The notes under the pieces: model-generated
Databases searched by the model: none
The model's input: the letters and a program-made list of their open reading frames with translations, nothing else
Told to the model about the DNA's origin: nothing
Assembly: GCF_016817355.1 (NCBI RefSeq)
Contig: NZ_JADOTT010000004.1
Span: 62,001-126,000, forward strand
DNA from: Maricaulis parjimensis
GTDB taxonomy: Bacteria > Pseudomonadota > Alphaproteobacteria > Caulobacterales > Maricaulaceae
Direction: 5' to 3'
DNA length: 64,000 bases
In this document: positions 55,101-62,394 of the stretch, piece after piece
Layout: each line of letters opens with the position of its first letter
Position numbering within the stretch: the first letter of the stretch is position 1
Made by a program: the position numbers and the translations under genes

Positions 55101-55770
55101 GGACGACTTCGCCCCAATCAATGCTGATATTGAAAGGCTCATCGGGAAGATCACTCCCCGGTGTGGAAATGACCGGCGTCGGGCCCACCGTATCGGCCAC
55201 CACCGTGAAACTGGCATCATTCAGCGCCTGCGTGAAACCGGTTTCGGCCATGGCGCCATCAACCGCCGTGGCCGAGGCATCCGATACATCGACTGTGTAG
55301 GTTCCCGCCGCAATATCGTCAGGCAGGGTGAAGGTGATGAGTGAGTAACACCCGAACACTTCGTTATTGATATTGAAGGGCTCCAGACCGGAGACACTCA
55401 CGGTCGGGCCAGGCTGCTGCGTGAAACTCGCCGTGCTGTTCAGGCAAAAACTGCTGAATTGAACGGACTCGATCGCGATATCGGAATCGGCCGTCGAGAA
55501 ATCGATCGAATAGCTGATGTCCTTGAAGGAGTAGGTCCCGTCCGAGTCCCAGATGTTCACGAGAAGCTGGAGTTCGTCCCCGGCCAGCAATTCACCGCCA
55601 TCCGTATCCGAGATGACTGAAGTGGTCGAGAAGGCTTGTCCCAGGGCAGCGCCGGAGGCACCGGCCACAACGGCAGCGCCCATAACAAATGCCGGGAGGA
55701 CTGTTTTTGCCAAACGGGCCAGAGCCGTTTCAGCGGCGCCCATGAGCGACGAGATCTTCGAGACGTTCAT
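46177..55770 (-). CDS. Giant repeat-rich surface protein with autotransporter-like beta-barrel
   Basis: A 3197-residue protein, start ATG 55770 with GGGGGG upstream. Residues 1-45 are a signal peptide ending ALGQA. An N-terminal region to about 670 looks like DUF11-type and Ig-like beta domains. Four choice-of-anchor D-type repeats lie near 670-1180 (VTISSDDAD-like and FTITNTGDDTL). Residues 1283-2410 hold twelve Ig-like repeats of 94 residues each (FTATFTFSEDVTGFALADIS, DDAGNGNTAATQFSVEAD). Two or three further Ig-like domains follow. The last 260 residues read as an outer-membrane barrel ending in PLSLQ, with alternating strands such as WMVGPYMVARLNEMAYLDV and SYVEPYVHLNVVYDYDD. This implies a type V-style surface protein or a barrel-anchored adhesin; a passenger role in adhesion is inferred. 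Confidence 0.88.
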   Translation of the reverse strand: MNVSKISSLMGAAETALARLAKTVLPAFVMGAAVVAGASGAALGQAFSTTSVISDTDGGELLAGDELQLLVNIWDSDGTYSFKDISYSIDFSTADSDIAIESVQFSSFCLNSTASFTQQPGPTVSVSGLEPFNINNEVFGCYSLITFTLPDDIAAGTYTVDVSDASATAVDGAMAETGFTQALNDASFTVVADTVGPTPVISTPGSDLPDEPFNISIDWGEVVQNFVSGDISVTNGSVTSFDPVVGEAGGTDARRYVVTITPDGPGTLIIDIPTGVADDQVGNSNTDTASATVEILTLATLSMQVLTNPVDPGGSFVVRFTVENDNATAALTGGSFNFFASDFVSGLTMSLASTPAEPCGTGSGASLSNADGYLALSGMNLAANSSCTFDVDTTIPGGTSSGTYVLGLSSWSYSLDGNGISGPATSASLQVSGAEGAGSPLVFTKTFSADQVNPGDEIDLEFHIVPEEGTDLSSAAFTDDLDAVLSGLAVTGDLPTAPCGVGSSLTGTSSLTFTGGNLADGESCTFSVTLTVPEGASAGFYTNTTSDLTGFSDDGGGAAAFTESGASDSFSVNNLVPGVTLSTDTTSPGVGEAFSVTIRFSEAVTGFELADFDVLNAVLSNLAAVTGENAYTFDATASATGALTIQLPAGTVEDADMNINTASNVISLTAVAAEPEIDVTGAGTDITSGATTADLNDGTHFGTVGTSGSTLVKTFVITNSGSGTLTFTGGTPVTLSGTDASEFSVVSQPTTLAPGGTFDLQISYDPTTSATDDATVSIASDDADEDPFTFAIRGIGSTGPEIAVSGNSVNISDNDVTATTTDHTDFGSVDLGSTQTRTFTITNTGDDTLTLGTDAVSLIQTESQFEVTTQPATSLAASATTTFVITYTPTVVGARNATVSIASDDADENPFEFAIQAEGTGGIEANLTGNGIDIVDGDSAPAAADGTDFGTVQVGDTVTQTFVIENTGTTTMTLSPAPIEVSGQSVGSTTVDVFGSSDFTITSQPSTTITAGSTSSFVVSYTPSSTGTVSATTIAFGTDDPDEQRYEFAVTGFATTPEIAVSGEGNDISDGDSTPVATDGTLFGSYNEDSGSEAQTFTIANSGDGLLTLGSDAVSVSGTNAADFTVTSQPATTVAASGGSTTFEITFDPSGTGSRTATVSIANDDLDEAPFTFDVEGEGLDITPPAAFSVAFDDSTINAAEAGSTSFTFTGAEVGASYDFSISSSGGGSAVTGSGTVASAGEQISGIDVSGLGDGTLTLSVTLEDASSNSAGPETDTATLDQTAPTVTISGPSATQTGAFTATFTFSEDVTGFALADISVGNGSASAFAGSGDSYTATITPAADGSVTVDVAADAATDDAGNGSTAATQFSVEADITAPTLAITGPSLTQTGAFTATFTFSESVTGFALADISVGNGSASALAGSGDTYTATITPAADGTVTIDVAADAATDDAGNGNTAATQFSVDADVTAPGVTISGPSSVQNGAFSVTFTFSEDVTGFTVADVSVTNASLSAFSGSGDTYSVTVTPASDGSVAVDVLADVTADAAGNGNTAATQFSVEADLTAPTVGIFGPSGAQTGAFVVTISFSEDVTGFALADISVGNGSASGLSGSGGDYTATITPSASGTVTVDIGADGANDEAGNGNTAATQFSVEADLDPPSVSISGPSASQTGVFSVTFTFSEDVTGFALADISVGNGSASSFAGSGDTYTADITPAADGSVTVDVAADVATDDAGNGNTAATQFSVDADITLPTLAITGPSAAQTGAFTATFTFSEDVTGFDLADISVGNGVASGFAGSGDSYTATITPSADGTVTVDVAADAATDDAGNGNQAASQFTLEADITAPTVTITGPSATQTGAFTATFTFSEDVTGFALADISTGNATASGLAGSGDTYTATITPAADGAVTVDLAADSASDDAGNGNTVATQFSVEADITSPSVTVTGPSTTQAGAFTATFTFSEVVTGFALADITVGNGAASAFAGSGDTYTATITPAADGSVTVNVAADVATDDAGNGTSAASQFSVNADLTAPSLTISGPSAAQTGAFTATFTFSEAVTGFALADISVGNASVSSLSGSGDTYTATVTPAADGAVTIDVPSNVVVDTAGNGNAAASQYTVEADITAPGVAINGPSGTQTGAFTATFTFSEDVTGFALADISVGNGVASGLSGTGDAYTATITPTADGTVTVDVAADSASDDAGNGNTAATQFSVEADVTAPSLTITGPSAAQIAAFTATFTFSEDVTGFALADISVNNGAASAFAGSGDTYTATITPSGDGSVTLDVAADAATDDAGNGNTAASQFSVDADITTPALVISGPSDIQTGAFTASFTFSEEVTGFALADISVGNGAASDLAGSGDSYTATITPSADGSVTVDVAADAASDDAGNGNTAADQFSVEADISLPTADSLVMSDTDLRLEDVGGNLTITVGFSEAMDPDEAPEFAFDPGISDTLSFVSGVFSDGDTVYTATFSISDEGASVADVDVTVSGAMDAAGNTSPDATFADVFSIEMRRGSIEVVETIDGAIDGSFAFTGDLGAFTVDTSSQTGSEFFDDLVEGTYAFAVSATDGFTLQDIVCTGGTTTVDVAAGSVSVTLTPSDAVSCDFQTLADPDIDETTIPEVTIELPVETDDPTTETVSFSLDNVGGEAFFFTASTDVDWLTIDPTSGAIPAEGSLEFTIEFTDAVLDLDPGTYTATITITETASGSSNKDYAGAETLTTLAIPVTVTLEPREGNLTIVATTAPMEAGEGQFNYASTLDGLNGLSLSTSGGTASSSTLTIERGSYELTQLASEGWDLASISCSGDTDGGSVVDLDNGMVTIDLDAEEEIVCTFANRRNEDFIRGITLSAIRSFMAARADLILTNGPDVSTRMRGDRAGATPTRFAADFRDGRFTADLSTSLSAIRQATEANNPQAPGHQQFSLAGQSGLTSVDVWMQASFSSINDNRAGLNSDTDFGLYYLGVDAMASENILVGVLVQFDHAATTTGEWRSRVEGDGWMVGPYMVARLNEMAYLDVRAAWGQSDNTVNPIGLYTDAFETTRFLFESHLTGDLTRGNWRLSPEIGLAYFSETQDAYTDTLGIYIPSQDLTIGRLNVGPEIAYRFNGADGSYVEPYVHLNVVYDYDDADVFNLSGQLQSLGFMRGDARLGVNAQLGNGGLISGEISILGLGEGEFEANSAMIRVRLPLSLQ
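48541..51924 (-). repeat. Twelve tandem 282-bp repeats encoding Ig-like domains
   Basis: Exactly 12 units of 282 bp (94 codons, 3384 bp in all), in frame inside the giant surface-protein gene. Units share long runs around the codons for TFSEDVTGFALADISVGNG and DDAGNGNTAATQFSVEAD. They differ at scattered positions: units 3, 4 and 9 are the most diverged. Tandem identity of this kind can expand or contract by recombination and can be mis-assembled. Confidence 0.9.
52215..53760 (-). repeat. Four choice-of-anchor D-type repeats in the giant protein
   Basis: Four tandem units of 120-135 codons inside the giant gene, each beginning with an EIAVSG-like strand and holding FVITNSGSGTLTF, FTITNTGDDTLTL, FVIENTGTTTMTL or FTIANSGDGLLTL. 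Each closes with SIASDDADEDPFTFAI or a variant. Boundaries are approximate. These are more diverged than the 282-bp repeats. Confidence 0.75.
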
Positions 55771-56185
55771 ATTTCCCCCCAAGCACCCTGCCGGATGCCG
55801 CACCATCAATGTAATGCCCGGTTTGCCCAATGCCGGATACGAATCGGATTCGCGTGTGAATCCGGTTTCAAAACAGACACTACATGGAATTGCATTTTGG
55901 CAGAAGCATCGATTTACGCCTCATTAGGATTTTTCGCCACTTGCTGCAGCGCAGCAAACAACGCAATTGTCGGACAATAATTCGAAACGCAATAGACGCG
56001 ACAAACACTCAGGCTCGCGGAAGAGGACACTTTTCTATTGTTTTCTCATTGCTTAAGCCAATCTCCTGATAACCTCAAAGACACTGCTTGAGGTATCAAA
56101 GGGGGTTAGCAAGCCTCACGCTTTCCTGCTTGAAGTATGGCGTGCTGGGCAAATCAGGGCATAAGCCGGGATATCACAGATCCGG
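55771..56185. other. AT-rich divergent intergenic region between giant gene and mazG
   Basis: A 415-bp non-coding stretch holding the promoters of two divergent genes. I see a palindrome (55941-55957), a strongly AT-rich block at 55960-56080 and a near-repeat pair CTGCTTGAGGTAT (56084-56096) and CTGCTTGAAGTAT (56126-56138), 42 bp apart. No ORF or RNA gene is convincing. Confidence 0.55.
55941..55957. promoter_or_regulatory. Palindromic operator candidate upstream of the giant gene
   Basis: TTGCTGC-AGC-GCAGCAA, perfect 7-bp arms with a 3-base spacer, about 170 bp upstream of the giant-protein ATG and 230 bp upstream of mazG. It may be a regulator site or a hairpin in the leader; no regulator can be named. 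Confidence 0.4.
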
Positions 56186-57007
56186 ATGACCGCTATGACC
56201 CAGACCGCCCTCACCCCGATCCAGCAACTTCGCGCCATCATGGCCAAGCTGCGCAATCCGGATGGCGGATGCCCCTGGGACCTCGAACAGGACTTCTCCA
56301 CGATTGCGCCCTACACGATCGAAGAGGCCTATGAAGTGGCCGATGCCATCGAACGGGGCCATTTCGCCGAGCTCAAGGACGAGCTGGGCGACTTGCTGCT
56401 GCAGGTGGTTTTCCATGCCCAAATGGCATCGGAACAGGACTTGTTCGATTTCGACGATGTCTGTCAGGCCATCAATGACAAGATGATCCGCCGCCATCCG
56501 CATGTTTTTGGGGACGCAACGACACGCGACAGCCAAACCCAGACCGAGGAGTGGGAAGCCATCAAGGCGACCGAACGCAAAGCCTCCGACAAGGGCGATG
56601 GTGTTTTGGACGATCTGCCCGTGGCCCTGCCGGCCCTCAAACGCGCCCAGAAACTTCAGAAACGCGCCGCGCGGGTCGGCTTCGACTGGCCGGGCGCAGA
56701 ACAGGTCTTTGCCAAGATTGACGAAGAGTTGGGCGAAGTCCGCGAGGCCATGGGCCGGCAGCACGCCGATGACATCGCCGAAGAAATTGGCGATTTGATG
56801 TTTGTTTGCACGAACTTGGGGCGCAAACTGAAAGTAGACGTTGAAACGGCTACGCGCAGTGCCAACGCCAAGTTCGAACGCCGTTTCCGGCATATCGAGC
56901 GCCGGCTCAAGGATCAGGGCCGATCTCCCGACGAGGCCAGCCTGGAAGAAATGGAAGTGCTCTGGGACGAGGCCAAGCGGGCCGACAAGGCCGCGAAGTC
57001 GGCCTAG
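56186..57007 (+). CDS. mazG: Nucleoside triphosphate pyrophosphohydrolase MazG
   Basis: Hydrolyses NTPs to NMP and pyrophosphate, housekeeping of aberrant nucleotides. It has 273 residues. Two tandem MazG domains: CPWDLEQDFSTIAPYTIEEAYEVADAI with DELGDLLLQVVFHAQMA, then a second with KIDEELGEVREAM and EEIGDLMFVCTNLGRKLK. A charged C-terminal extension follows. Its stop overlaps the convergent hflX by 4 bases. Confidence 0.95.
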   Translation: MTAMTQTALTPIQQLRAIMAKLRNPDGGCPWDLEQDFSTIAPYTIEEAYEVADAIERGHFAELKDELGDLLLQVVFHAQMASEQDLFDFDDVCQAINDKMIRRHPHVFGDATTRDSQTQTEEWEAIKATERKASDKGDGVLDDLPVALPALKRAQKLQKRAARVGFDWPGAEQVFAKIDEELGEVREAMGRQHADDIAEEIGDLMFVCTNLGRKLKVDVETATRSANAKFERRFRHIERRLKDQGRSPDEASLEEMEVLWDEAKRADKAAKSA

Positions 57008-58356
57008 TAGTCATCCTCGGGCGGGGGTTCGGCGATCCCTTGCGGAACCGCAACCTCGGGAAACTGCGCCCGGAACCGGCCTGCCTGAGCTGGCGGCAGG
57101 CGGACCTCAACGGTTGAAGCGCCCGTTTCCGGATTGATCTGGGTATCCAGAATATCGCCATTCTCGTGCAGCCAGGCCAGTGCACGGGCCTGGGCCGGCG
57201 CAATTTCGATGACCAGCTTCTCGTCATCGCGAGCCAAGGCGCGCTCGACAGCCTCCATGAGCACGTCAACGCCAGCACCCGTTACCGCCGAGATCGGCAG
57301 TTTGACGGCCCGTTCCGCCTTCAGATTGGCGACATGGGTCGAATAGGCCAGATCCTCGGCGGCATCCTCGTCCAGGCAATCCGCCTTGTTCCAGGCCTCG
57401 ATCATCGCCTGTTCATGGCGCGGCCCCGCATCGATAGCATCGAGCACCGACTCCACGTCCTGGATACGGCCGTCCCGGTCAGGATCCGAAGCGTCGATGA
57501 CATGGATCAGGAGGTCAGCTTCACGCACCTCCTCCAGTGTCGCCCGGAAAGCCGCGATCAGCTCCGTCGGCAGGTCGGTGATGAAGCCCACCGTGTCGGA
57601 CAGGAGCAAGGTCGTCCCATTGTCCATCTCCAGGGCCCGTACGGTCGGATCCAGCGTGGCGAAGGGCATGTCCTGGGCGAACACCCCCGCGCCCGTCAGG
57701 CGGTTGAACAGGGTGGATTTGCCGGCATTGGTGTAGCCGACCAGGGCCACGGTCGGGAATGGCACATCCTGGCGCTGAGCTCGGTGCAGGCTGCGGGTCC
57801 GGCGCACTTCCTCCAGCTGACGGCGCAGCTTGGCCATTTTCTCGTTGAGCAGACGCCGGTCGGTCTCGATCTGGGTTTCCCCCGGGCCAGCCAGGAAGCC
57901 GCGACCACCGCGCTGGCGCTCCAGGTGGGTCCAGGTCCGCACCAGGCGCGAGCGCTCATAGGCCAGCCGGGCCAGTTCCACCTGCAGCACACCTTCCTTG
58001 GTGCGCGCGCGTTGACCGAAGATTTCCAGGATCAACCCGGTCCGGTCGACGACTTTCACATTCCAGGCTTTTTCCAGATTGCGCTGCTGGATCGGGGACA
58101 GGGCTGTGTCGATGACGGCGACATTCACCTCGCCGGCCTCGATCCGCTCCTTCAGCTCGGCCAGCTTGCCACGGCCGAAATACTTGCCGGCATCGACCTT
58201 CCTGAGAGTCACAACAAAAGCCTCGACCACTTCAAGGTCGAGGGCCTCGGCCAGACCGGCCGCCTCTTCTAGCCGTGCATCGGCACGGCCCAGACCGTCA
58301 CGGTCCGTCGGATGAATGACAAGGGCGCGGGAAACCGGCGCCTCGCGCTCGATCAA
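57004..58356 (-). CDS. hflX: GTPase HflX
   Basis: Ribosome-associated GTPase that splits stalled ribosomes under stress. It has 450 residues: an N-terminal HflX domain with [14 protein letters not shown] and [20 protein letters not shown], then the G domain ([16 protein letters not shown] near residue 205, [19 protein letters not shown]). Sits directly after hfq with a 4-base overlap, the standard pairing. Confidence 0.96.
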   Translation of the reverse strand: MIEREAPVSRALVIHPTDRDGLGRADARLEEAAGLAEALDLEVVEAFVVTLRKVDAGKYFGRGKLAELKERIEAGEVNVAVIDTALSPIQQRNLEKAWNVKVVDRTGLILEIFGQRARTKEGVLQVELARLAYERSRLVRTWTHLERQRGGRGFLAGPGETQIETDRRLLNEKMAKLRRQLEEVRRTRSLHRAQRQDVPFPTVALVGYTNAGKSTLFNRLTGAGVFAQDMPFATLDPTVRALEMDNGTTLLLSDTVGFITDLPTELIAAFRATLEEVREADLLIHVIDASDPDRDGRIQDVESVLDAIDAGPRHEQAMIEAWNKADCLDEDAAEDLAYSTHVANLKAERAVKLPISAVTGAGVDVLMEAVERALARDDEKLVIEIAPAQARALAWLHENGDILDTQINPETGASTVEVRLPPAQAGRFRAQFPEVAVPQGIAEPPPEDDY

Positions 58357-58628
58357 TCGGTGGCGCTCTCAGCTACCGTGTCGTCTTCGTCAGCCTTGTC
58401 GCCTTCGAACAACTGGACCGGCGCGGCCGGCATGATCGTCGAGATGGCGTGCTTGTAGACCAGCTGGGACAGACCGTCCCGGCGAAGCAAAACACAGAAG
58501 TTATCGAACCAGGTCACAACGCCCTGAAGTTTCACCCCATTGACCAGGAAGATGGTCAGGGGCGTTTTCGTCTTACGCACAGAGTTCAGGAAGGCGTCCT
58601 GCAGATTTTGTTTTTTATCGTGCGACAT
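58353..58628 (-). CDS. hfq: RNA-binding protein Hfq
   Basis: Sm-like hexameric chaperone that helps small RNAs pair with mRNAs. It has 91 residues starting [19 protein letters not shown] at ATG 58628 (the frame is open to 58715, but the upstream residues do not fit Hfq). Sm1 motif [20 protein letters not shown] and Sm2 [12 protein letters not shown] are exact. The C-terminal tail is acidic. Located 105 bp after dat. Confidence 0.97.
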   Translation of the reverse strand: MSHDKKQNLQDAFLNSVRKTKTPLTIFLVNGVKLQGVVTWFDNFCVLLRRDGLSQLVYKHAISTIMPAAPVQLFEGDKADEDDTVAESATD

Positions 58629-58733
58629 GTTGGCTCCAAAAGCGCCGTTGCAAATGCGATTCGCCTGATAGGGTATACAGGCCCTGCTCCACCCTGCAAC
58701 CATCTCATCTTGCAAGCAGAGTTCGAATTCCCG

Positions 58734-59582
58734 TCAGTTCGGCCCCAGATAGGCCTGCCGCAACTGAGTTGCGAGAGATCCCGGCGCGCCATTGCCAACA
58801 GGTTTGTCATCGATCCGCACGACCGGTGTCACGAATGTCGTCGCGGAGGTTATAAAGGCTTCCCGCGCCGCGTGTGCCTCCGCCAGGGTGAAGCCGCGCT
58901 CCTCCACACCCAAGCCCGCTTCACGCGCAATGCGCAGGATGGTGGCCCTTGTAATACCATGCAAAATGGCATTGTCGGCCGGGCGCGTGACCAGCACACC
59001 GTCTGCGGTCACGATCCAGGCATTGCTCGAGGCGCCTTCGGTAACCTTGCCGGCCTCATCAACCTGCCAGGCCTCGAAAGCGCCCGCCTCCCGCGCGGCT
59101 TGTTTCGCCAGCACATTGGGGAGCAGATTCACGGTCTTGATATCGCACCGCGCCCATCTCTGATCAGGCAAGCTGAGGACACCAATCCCCTGATCCGCCC
59201 GGGCATCCGCTGCCGTGAAGTCCACGCGTTTGGCTGTCATCACCAGTGTCGGCAGCGTTCCGGCCGGCGGAAAGGCATGATCACGCCGCGCCGCGCCGCG
59301 GGAAATCTGCAAATAGACCAGGCCGTCCCGCACGCGATTGCGGCGGAGGAGTTCCCGAATGACCAGTTTGAGCGCCGGGATGGTGACAGGCATGGCGATC
59401 CGCAACTCTCCCAGCGACCGCTGCAGGCGTCCGAAATGCCCGTCCGCATCCAGGAGCTCCCCCTTGCGCACACTCCAGACTTCATAGATGGCATCACCGA
59501 ACAGAAAGCCCCGGTCATCAATCGAGATATGCGCGTCGCGATGCGGCAGGAAACGGCCATTGACGTAGGAATATCGGGACAC
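58734..59582 (-). CDS. dat: D-amino-acid aminotransferase
   Basis: Fold-IV PLP enzyme interconverting D-amino acids and 2-oxo acids, typically supplying D-glutamate or D-alanine. It has 282 residues: YSYVNGRFLPHRDAHISIDDRG at the start, LQISRGAARRDHAFP, then RCDIKTVNLLPNVLAK with K149 as the PLP lysine, and VTEGASSNAWIV. The start is GTG 59582; the longer frame upstream runs into trkH. Sits between trkH and hfq, as in related alphaproteobacteria. Confidence 0.9.
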   Translation of the reverse strand: MSRYSYVNGRFLPHRDAHISIDDRGFLFGDAIYEVWSVRKGELLDADGHFGRLQRSLGELRIAMPVTIPALKLVIRELLRRNRVRDGLVYLQISRGAARRDHAFPPAGTLPTLVMTAKRVDFTAADARADQGIGVLSLPDQRWARCDIKTVNLLPNVLAKQAAREAGAFEAWQVDEAGKVTEGASSNAWIVTADGVLVTRPADNAILHGITRATILRIAREAGLGVEERGFTLAEAHAAREAFITSATTFVTPVVRIDDKPVGNGAPGSLATQLRQAYLGPN

Positions 59583-59592
59583 AGCGAAGTTC

Positions 59593-60996
59593 TCAGTTGC
59601 GGATGAAAAGCGCCCAGATCGCCGCGACTGCAGCGAGGACTTCAAGACGCCCCAGCACCATGGCGGAAATAAGGATGGGCTTGGCATTATCGGTGATATC
59701 GCGCCAGCCATCGCCCGCCTGCACTTCGTTCAGAAGCGGACCGATATTGGCGAGGGCCGATGCATTGGCGAGGAAGGCGGTGACGAAATCCATGTCCGTC
59801 AGGCTAAGCAGAAGCGTGCCCAGGCCCAGACAGGCCAGAAAGCCCAGCACATAGGCCCAGATGCCGATCAGGGCGGAATCCCGCGCCTGACGCCCCCGGA
59901 ACGTCACTGGCGCCACGCTCGACGGGTCGGCCAGCAAGGCCAGTTCAGACCCCATCCGCCGCCACAGCAGCAGGATGCGCGACACCTTGATCCCGCCGGA
60001 TGTCGAGGCCGCCGCGCCACCGATCAGCGCCACGAAGACCGCCGCGATCGGCACAGGTGACAGGGTACCAGCCACCGAGTAGCCCGATGTTGTCACCATG
60101 AAGAGCGCGTCCAGAACATGCGTGTGCGCCTGCTCCGGAGCCGCGACCACATAGAGCACCGCGAGCCCCACTGTCAGGATCGAGATCCCCAGAAGGTCCG
60201 GATCCTTCATCACGCGCCAGTCCCGCAGGACGTCCCAGAACAAAGCGATATTGAGACTGCCTGCCAGGCTTCCAATGGCGACCAGAAGCGTTGCCAGGGC
60301 CCCGAAAGCGGGCAGCAAACCGCCATCTGCGGGAGTATAGCCACTGGTCGATATGGCGCCCATCGCCAGAACCGTCGAATCGAACAATCCCGTCCCCGAC
60401 AGGATCAGGCCCAGCCAGATGAGTGACGTGATGACCGTGTAGATCAGCCCGACGCGCTGCGCGGCCTGCGGCAGGTGGGAAAACACATTATCCGGACGGA
60501 TGGTCAGCAGCGGCGAGCGCCGGATGGCCGGCACGTCCTTGTCCAAGGCAGCCAGGATGGCGATAGCCAGGACCAGCGTCCCGTATCCGCCAAACCAGGC
60601 CATGATCGCCCGCCAGAACACCAGGGAGCGCGGCAATTGATCAGCCGGTAAAAGGGTCGCCCCGGTTGTCGTAACGGCAGAATAGGCTTCGAACAGAGAG
60701 TCGATCGGATCGAAATAGCCAGAAATCCAGAAGGGCAAAGCCGCTACGGCCGGTGTCGTCACCCAGGCCAGCAGGGCCAATCCCAGCGCGTCCAGCGCGC
60801 TGGCGCGGAAGCGGATACCGCGTGTGGCCGACAGGATCAGCAGGCCGGGCACCAGAGCCAGTCCTGCCGAGATCAGGAAAAACGGTGCCAGATGCGGTTC
60901 ACTGACCGCAAAGGCCGCCAGTGCGGCCAGCAGCGAGATCATCGCCACAAGCACCCAGAGCGCACCGAGGGGCCGGAGGAGTGCGGCCAGCGACAT
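59593..60996 (-). CDS. trkH: Trk-type potassium transporter membrane subunit
   Basis: Potassium channel-like transporter working with TrkA, 467 residues and about ten spans. The four selectivity-filter loops are visible: TTTGATLLP, STSGYTPAD, TTSGYSVAG and ALANIGPLL, plus GGAAASTSGGIKVSR near the C-terminal half. Separated from trkA by 3 bases. Confidence 0.95.
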   Translation of the reverse strand: MSLAALLRPLGALWVLVAMISLLAALAAFAVSEPHLAPFFLISAGLALVPGLLILSATRGIRFRASALDALGLALLAWVTTPAVAALPFWISGYFDPIDSLFEAYSAVTTTGATLLPADQLPRSLVFWRAIMAWFGGYGTLVLAIAILAALDKDVPAIRRSPLLTIRPDNVFSHLPQAAQRVGLIYTVITSLIWLGLILSGTGLFDSTVLAMGAISTSGYTPADGGLLPAFGALATLLVAIGSLAGSLNIALFWDVLRDWRVMKDPDLLGISILTVGLAVLYVVAAPEQAHTHVLDALFMVTTSGYSVAGTLSPVPIAAVFVALIGGAAASTSGGIKVSRILLLWRRMGSELALLADPSSVAPVTFRGRQARDSALIGIWAYVLGFLACLGLGTLLLSLTDMDFVTAFLANASALANIGPLLNEVQAGDGWRDITDNAKPILISAMVLGRLEVLAAVAAIWALFIRN

Positions 60997-60999
60997 GGT

Positions 61000-62373
61000 C
61001 TAGAAATACTCGAGGCTGACGCGGAAGAGATGCTCGACCTTGGGGATCAGCGCGGTGTTGCAGAACAGCAGAACCCGGTCGTTTTCCCGGATCCGGCCCT
61101 CATCGCAGGGCAGGATCACCTTGTCACCGCGAACGACGGCACCCAGGGCGACCCCGTCAGGCAATTCCAGTTCTTCCAGCGTCTTTCCGACCAGCGGCGA
61201 GGTGGACAGGGCCACACCTTCCAGCGCCTCCGCCTCACCACCGCCCAGGCTTTGCAGACCGGTGATCCGGCCGCGGCGGATATGCTGCAGGATGGTGGAC
61301 ACGGTGGTCGCCCGCGGATCAATCAGGACATCAATGCCCAAGGGCTCGCGCATGCCCTCAAAGGTGCGATCATTGATCAGGCTCAACGCCCGCTCGCCGC
61401 CTTCACGCTTGGCCATGACGGCCGACAGCATATTCACCTTGTCATCATTGGTGACACAGATGACCAGCTCGGCCTGCTCGACACCGGCCTCGCGCAACAT
61501 CCGCGCATCCAGCCCGTCGCCGTGAAGGACGACCGTCTTCTTGAGCCGTTCGGCCGCAGCTTCAGCCCGTGCCTTGTCCGCCTCGACCAGGCGGACCTTC
61601 ACGCCGCCGGCGCGTTCGAGCGCCCGGGCGACATAGACACCGATATTGCCGGCTCCGACCACGACCACGCGGCGGATCTGGTCGGCATTCCGGCCGAAAA
61701 TATCCAGCACACGTTTGACCTGGGCGCTTTCGGTGACGACATAGACATCATCGCCCGCCAGCAGCGGGTCATGCATTTTGGGAATGAAGAGCGTGCGCTC
61801 GCGCTGAACACCCACCACGGCAACCCGCAGGTCTGGAAAGAGCTCCATGACCTGTTCCGTCGTGGACCCCGCCACCGGCGAACTGTCTTCCAGGCGCAGG
61901 CCCAGCAATTGGACCCGTCCGCCCGAGAACACCGCCGTGGAAAAGGCACCCGGTGTCTCGACCCGCTGAAGAATGGCCCGGCCCACTTCAAGCTCCGGTG
62001 AGATCACCACATCCACGGGCATATTGCCGGTCGAGAAGAGATCGCCCCAGGCCGGATCGAGATAGTTCTGGGCTCGCACCCGGGCAATCCGGGTCGGGGT
62101 CGAAAACAGGGAATGGGCGACCTGGCAGGCCACCATATTGGTTTCGTCCGAATAGGTGACGGCGACCAGAAGGTCCGCTTCCCGCGCGCCCGCTTTTTCC
62201 AGCACATCGGGATGCGAGGCGTGGCCGACCACACCGCGGACATCCAGATCGGTGACGACATTGTCGATCAGCTCGGTCGACCAGTCGACGACGGTGACCG
62301 CATTGCCTTCCCGGGCGAGGGCCCGGGCGATACCGACACCAACCTGGCCGGCGCCGCAGACTATGGCTTTCAT
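61000..62373 (-). CDS. trkA: Trk system potassium uptake regulatory subunit
   Basis: Cytoplasmic NAD(H)-binding regulator of TrkH, 457 residues. Two tandem Rossmann units (VCGAGQVGVGIARALAREG and VVGAGNIGVYVARALERAG), each followed by an RCK_C-type domain (LLGLRLEDSSPVAG, GKTLEELELPDGV). Starts 21 bp after ntrX, ends 3 bases before trkH. Confidence 0.96.
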   Translation of the reverse strand: MKAIVCGAGQVGVGIARALAREGNAVTVVDWSTELIDNVVTDLDVRGVVGHASHPDVLEKAGAREADLLVAVTYSDETNMVACQVAHSLFSTPTRIARVRAQNYLDPAWGDLFSTGNMPVDVVISPELEVGRAILQRVETPGAFSTAVFSGGRVQLLGLRLEDSSPVAGSTTEQVMELFPDLRVAVVGVQRERTLFIPKMHDPLLAGDDVYVVTESAQVKRVLDIFGRNADQIRRVVVVGAGNIGVYVARALERAGGVKVRLVEADKARAEAAAERLKKTVVLHGDGLDARMLREAGVEQAELVICVTNDDKVNMLSAVMAKREGGERALSLINDRTFEGMREPLGIDVLIDPRATTVSTILQHIRRGRITGLQSLGGGEAEALEGVALSTSPLVGKTLEELELPDGVALGAVVRGDKVILPCDEGRIRENDRVLLFCNTALIPKVEHLFRVSLEYF

Positions 62374-62394
62374 TCGATTTCCGTCCGTTCCGCG

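Noticed and set aside
57166-58272. Plus-strand frame of 368 codons opposite hflX
   Set aside because: Shadow of a well-identified GTPase gene.
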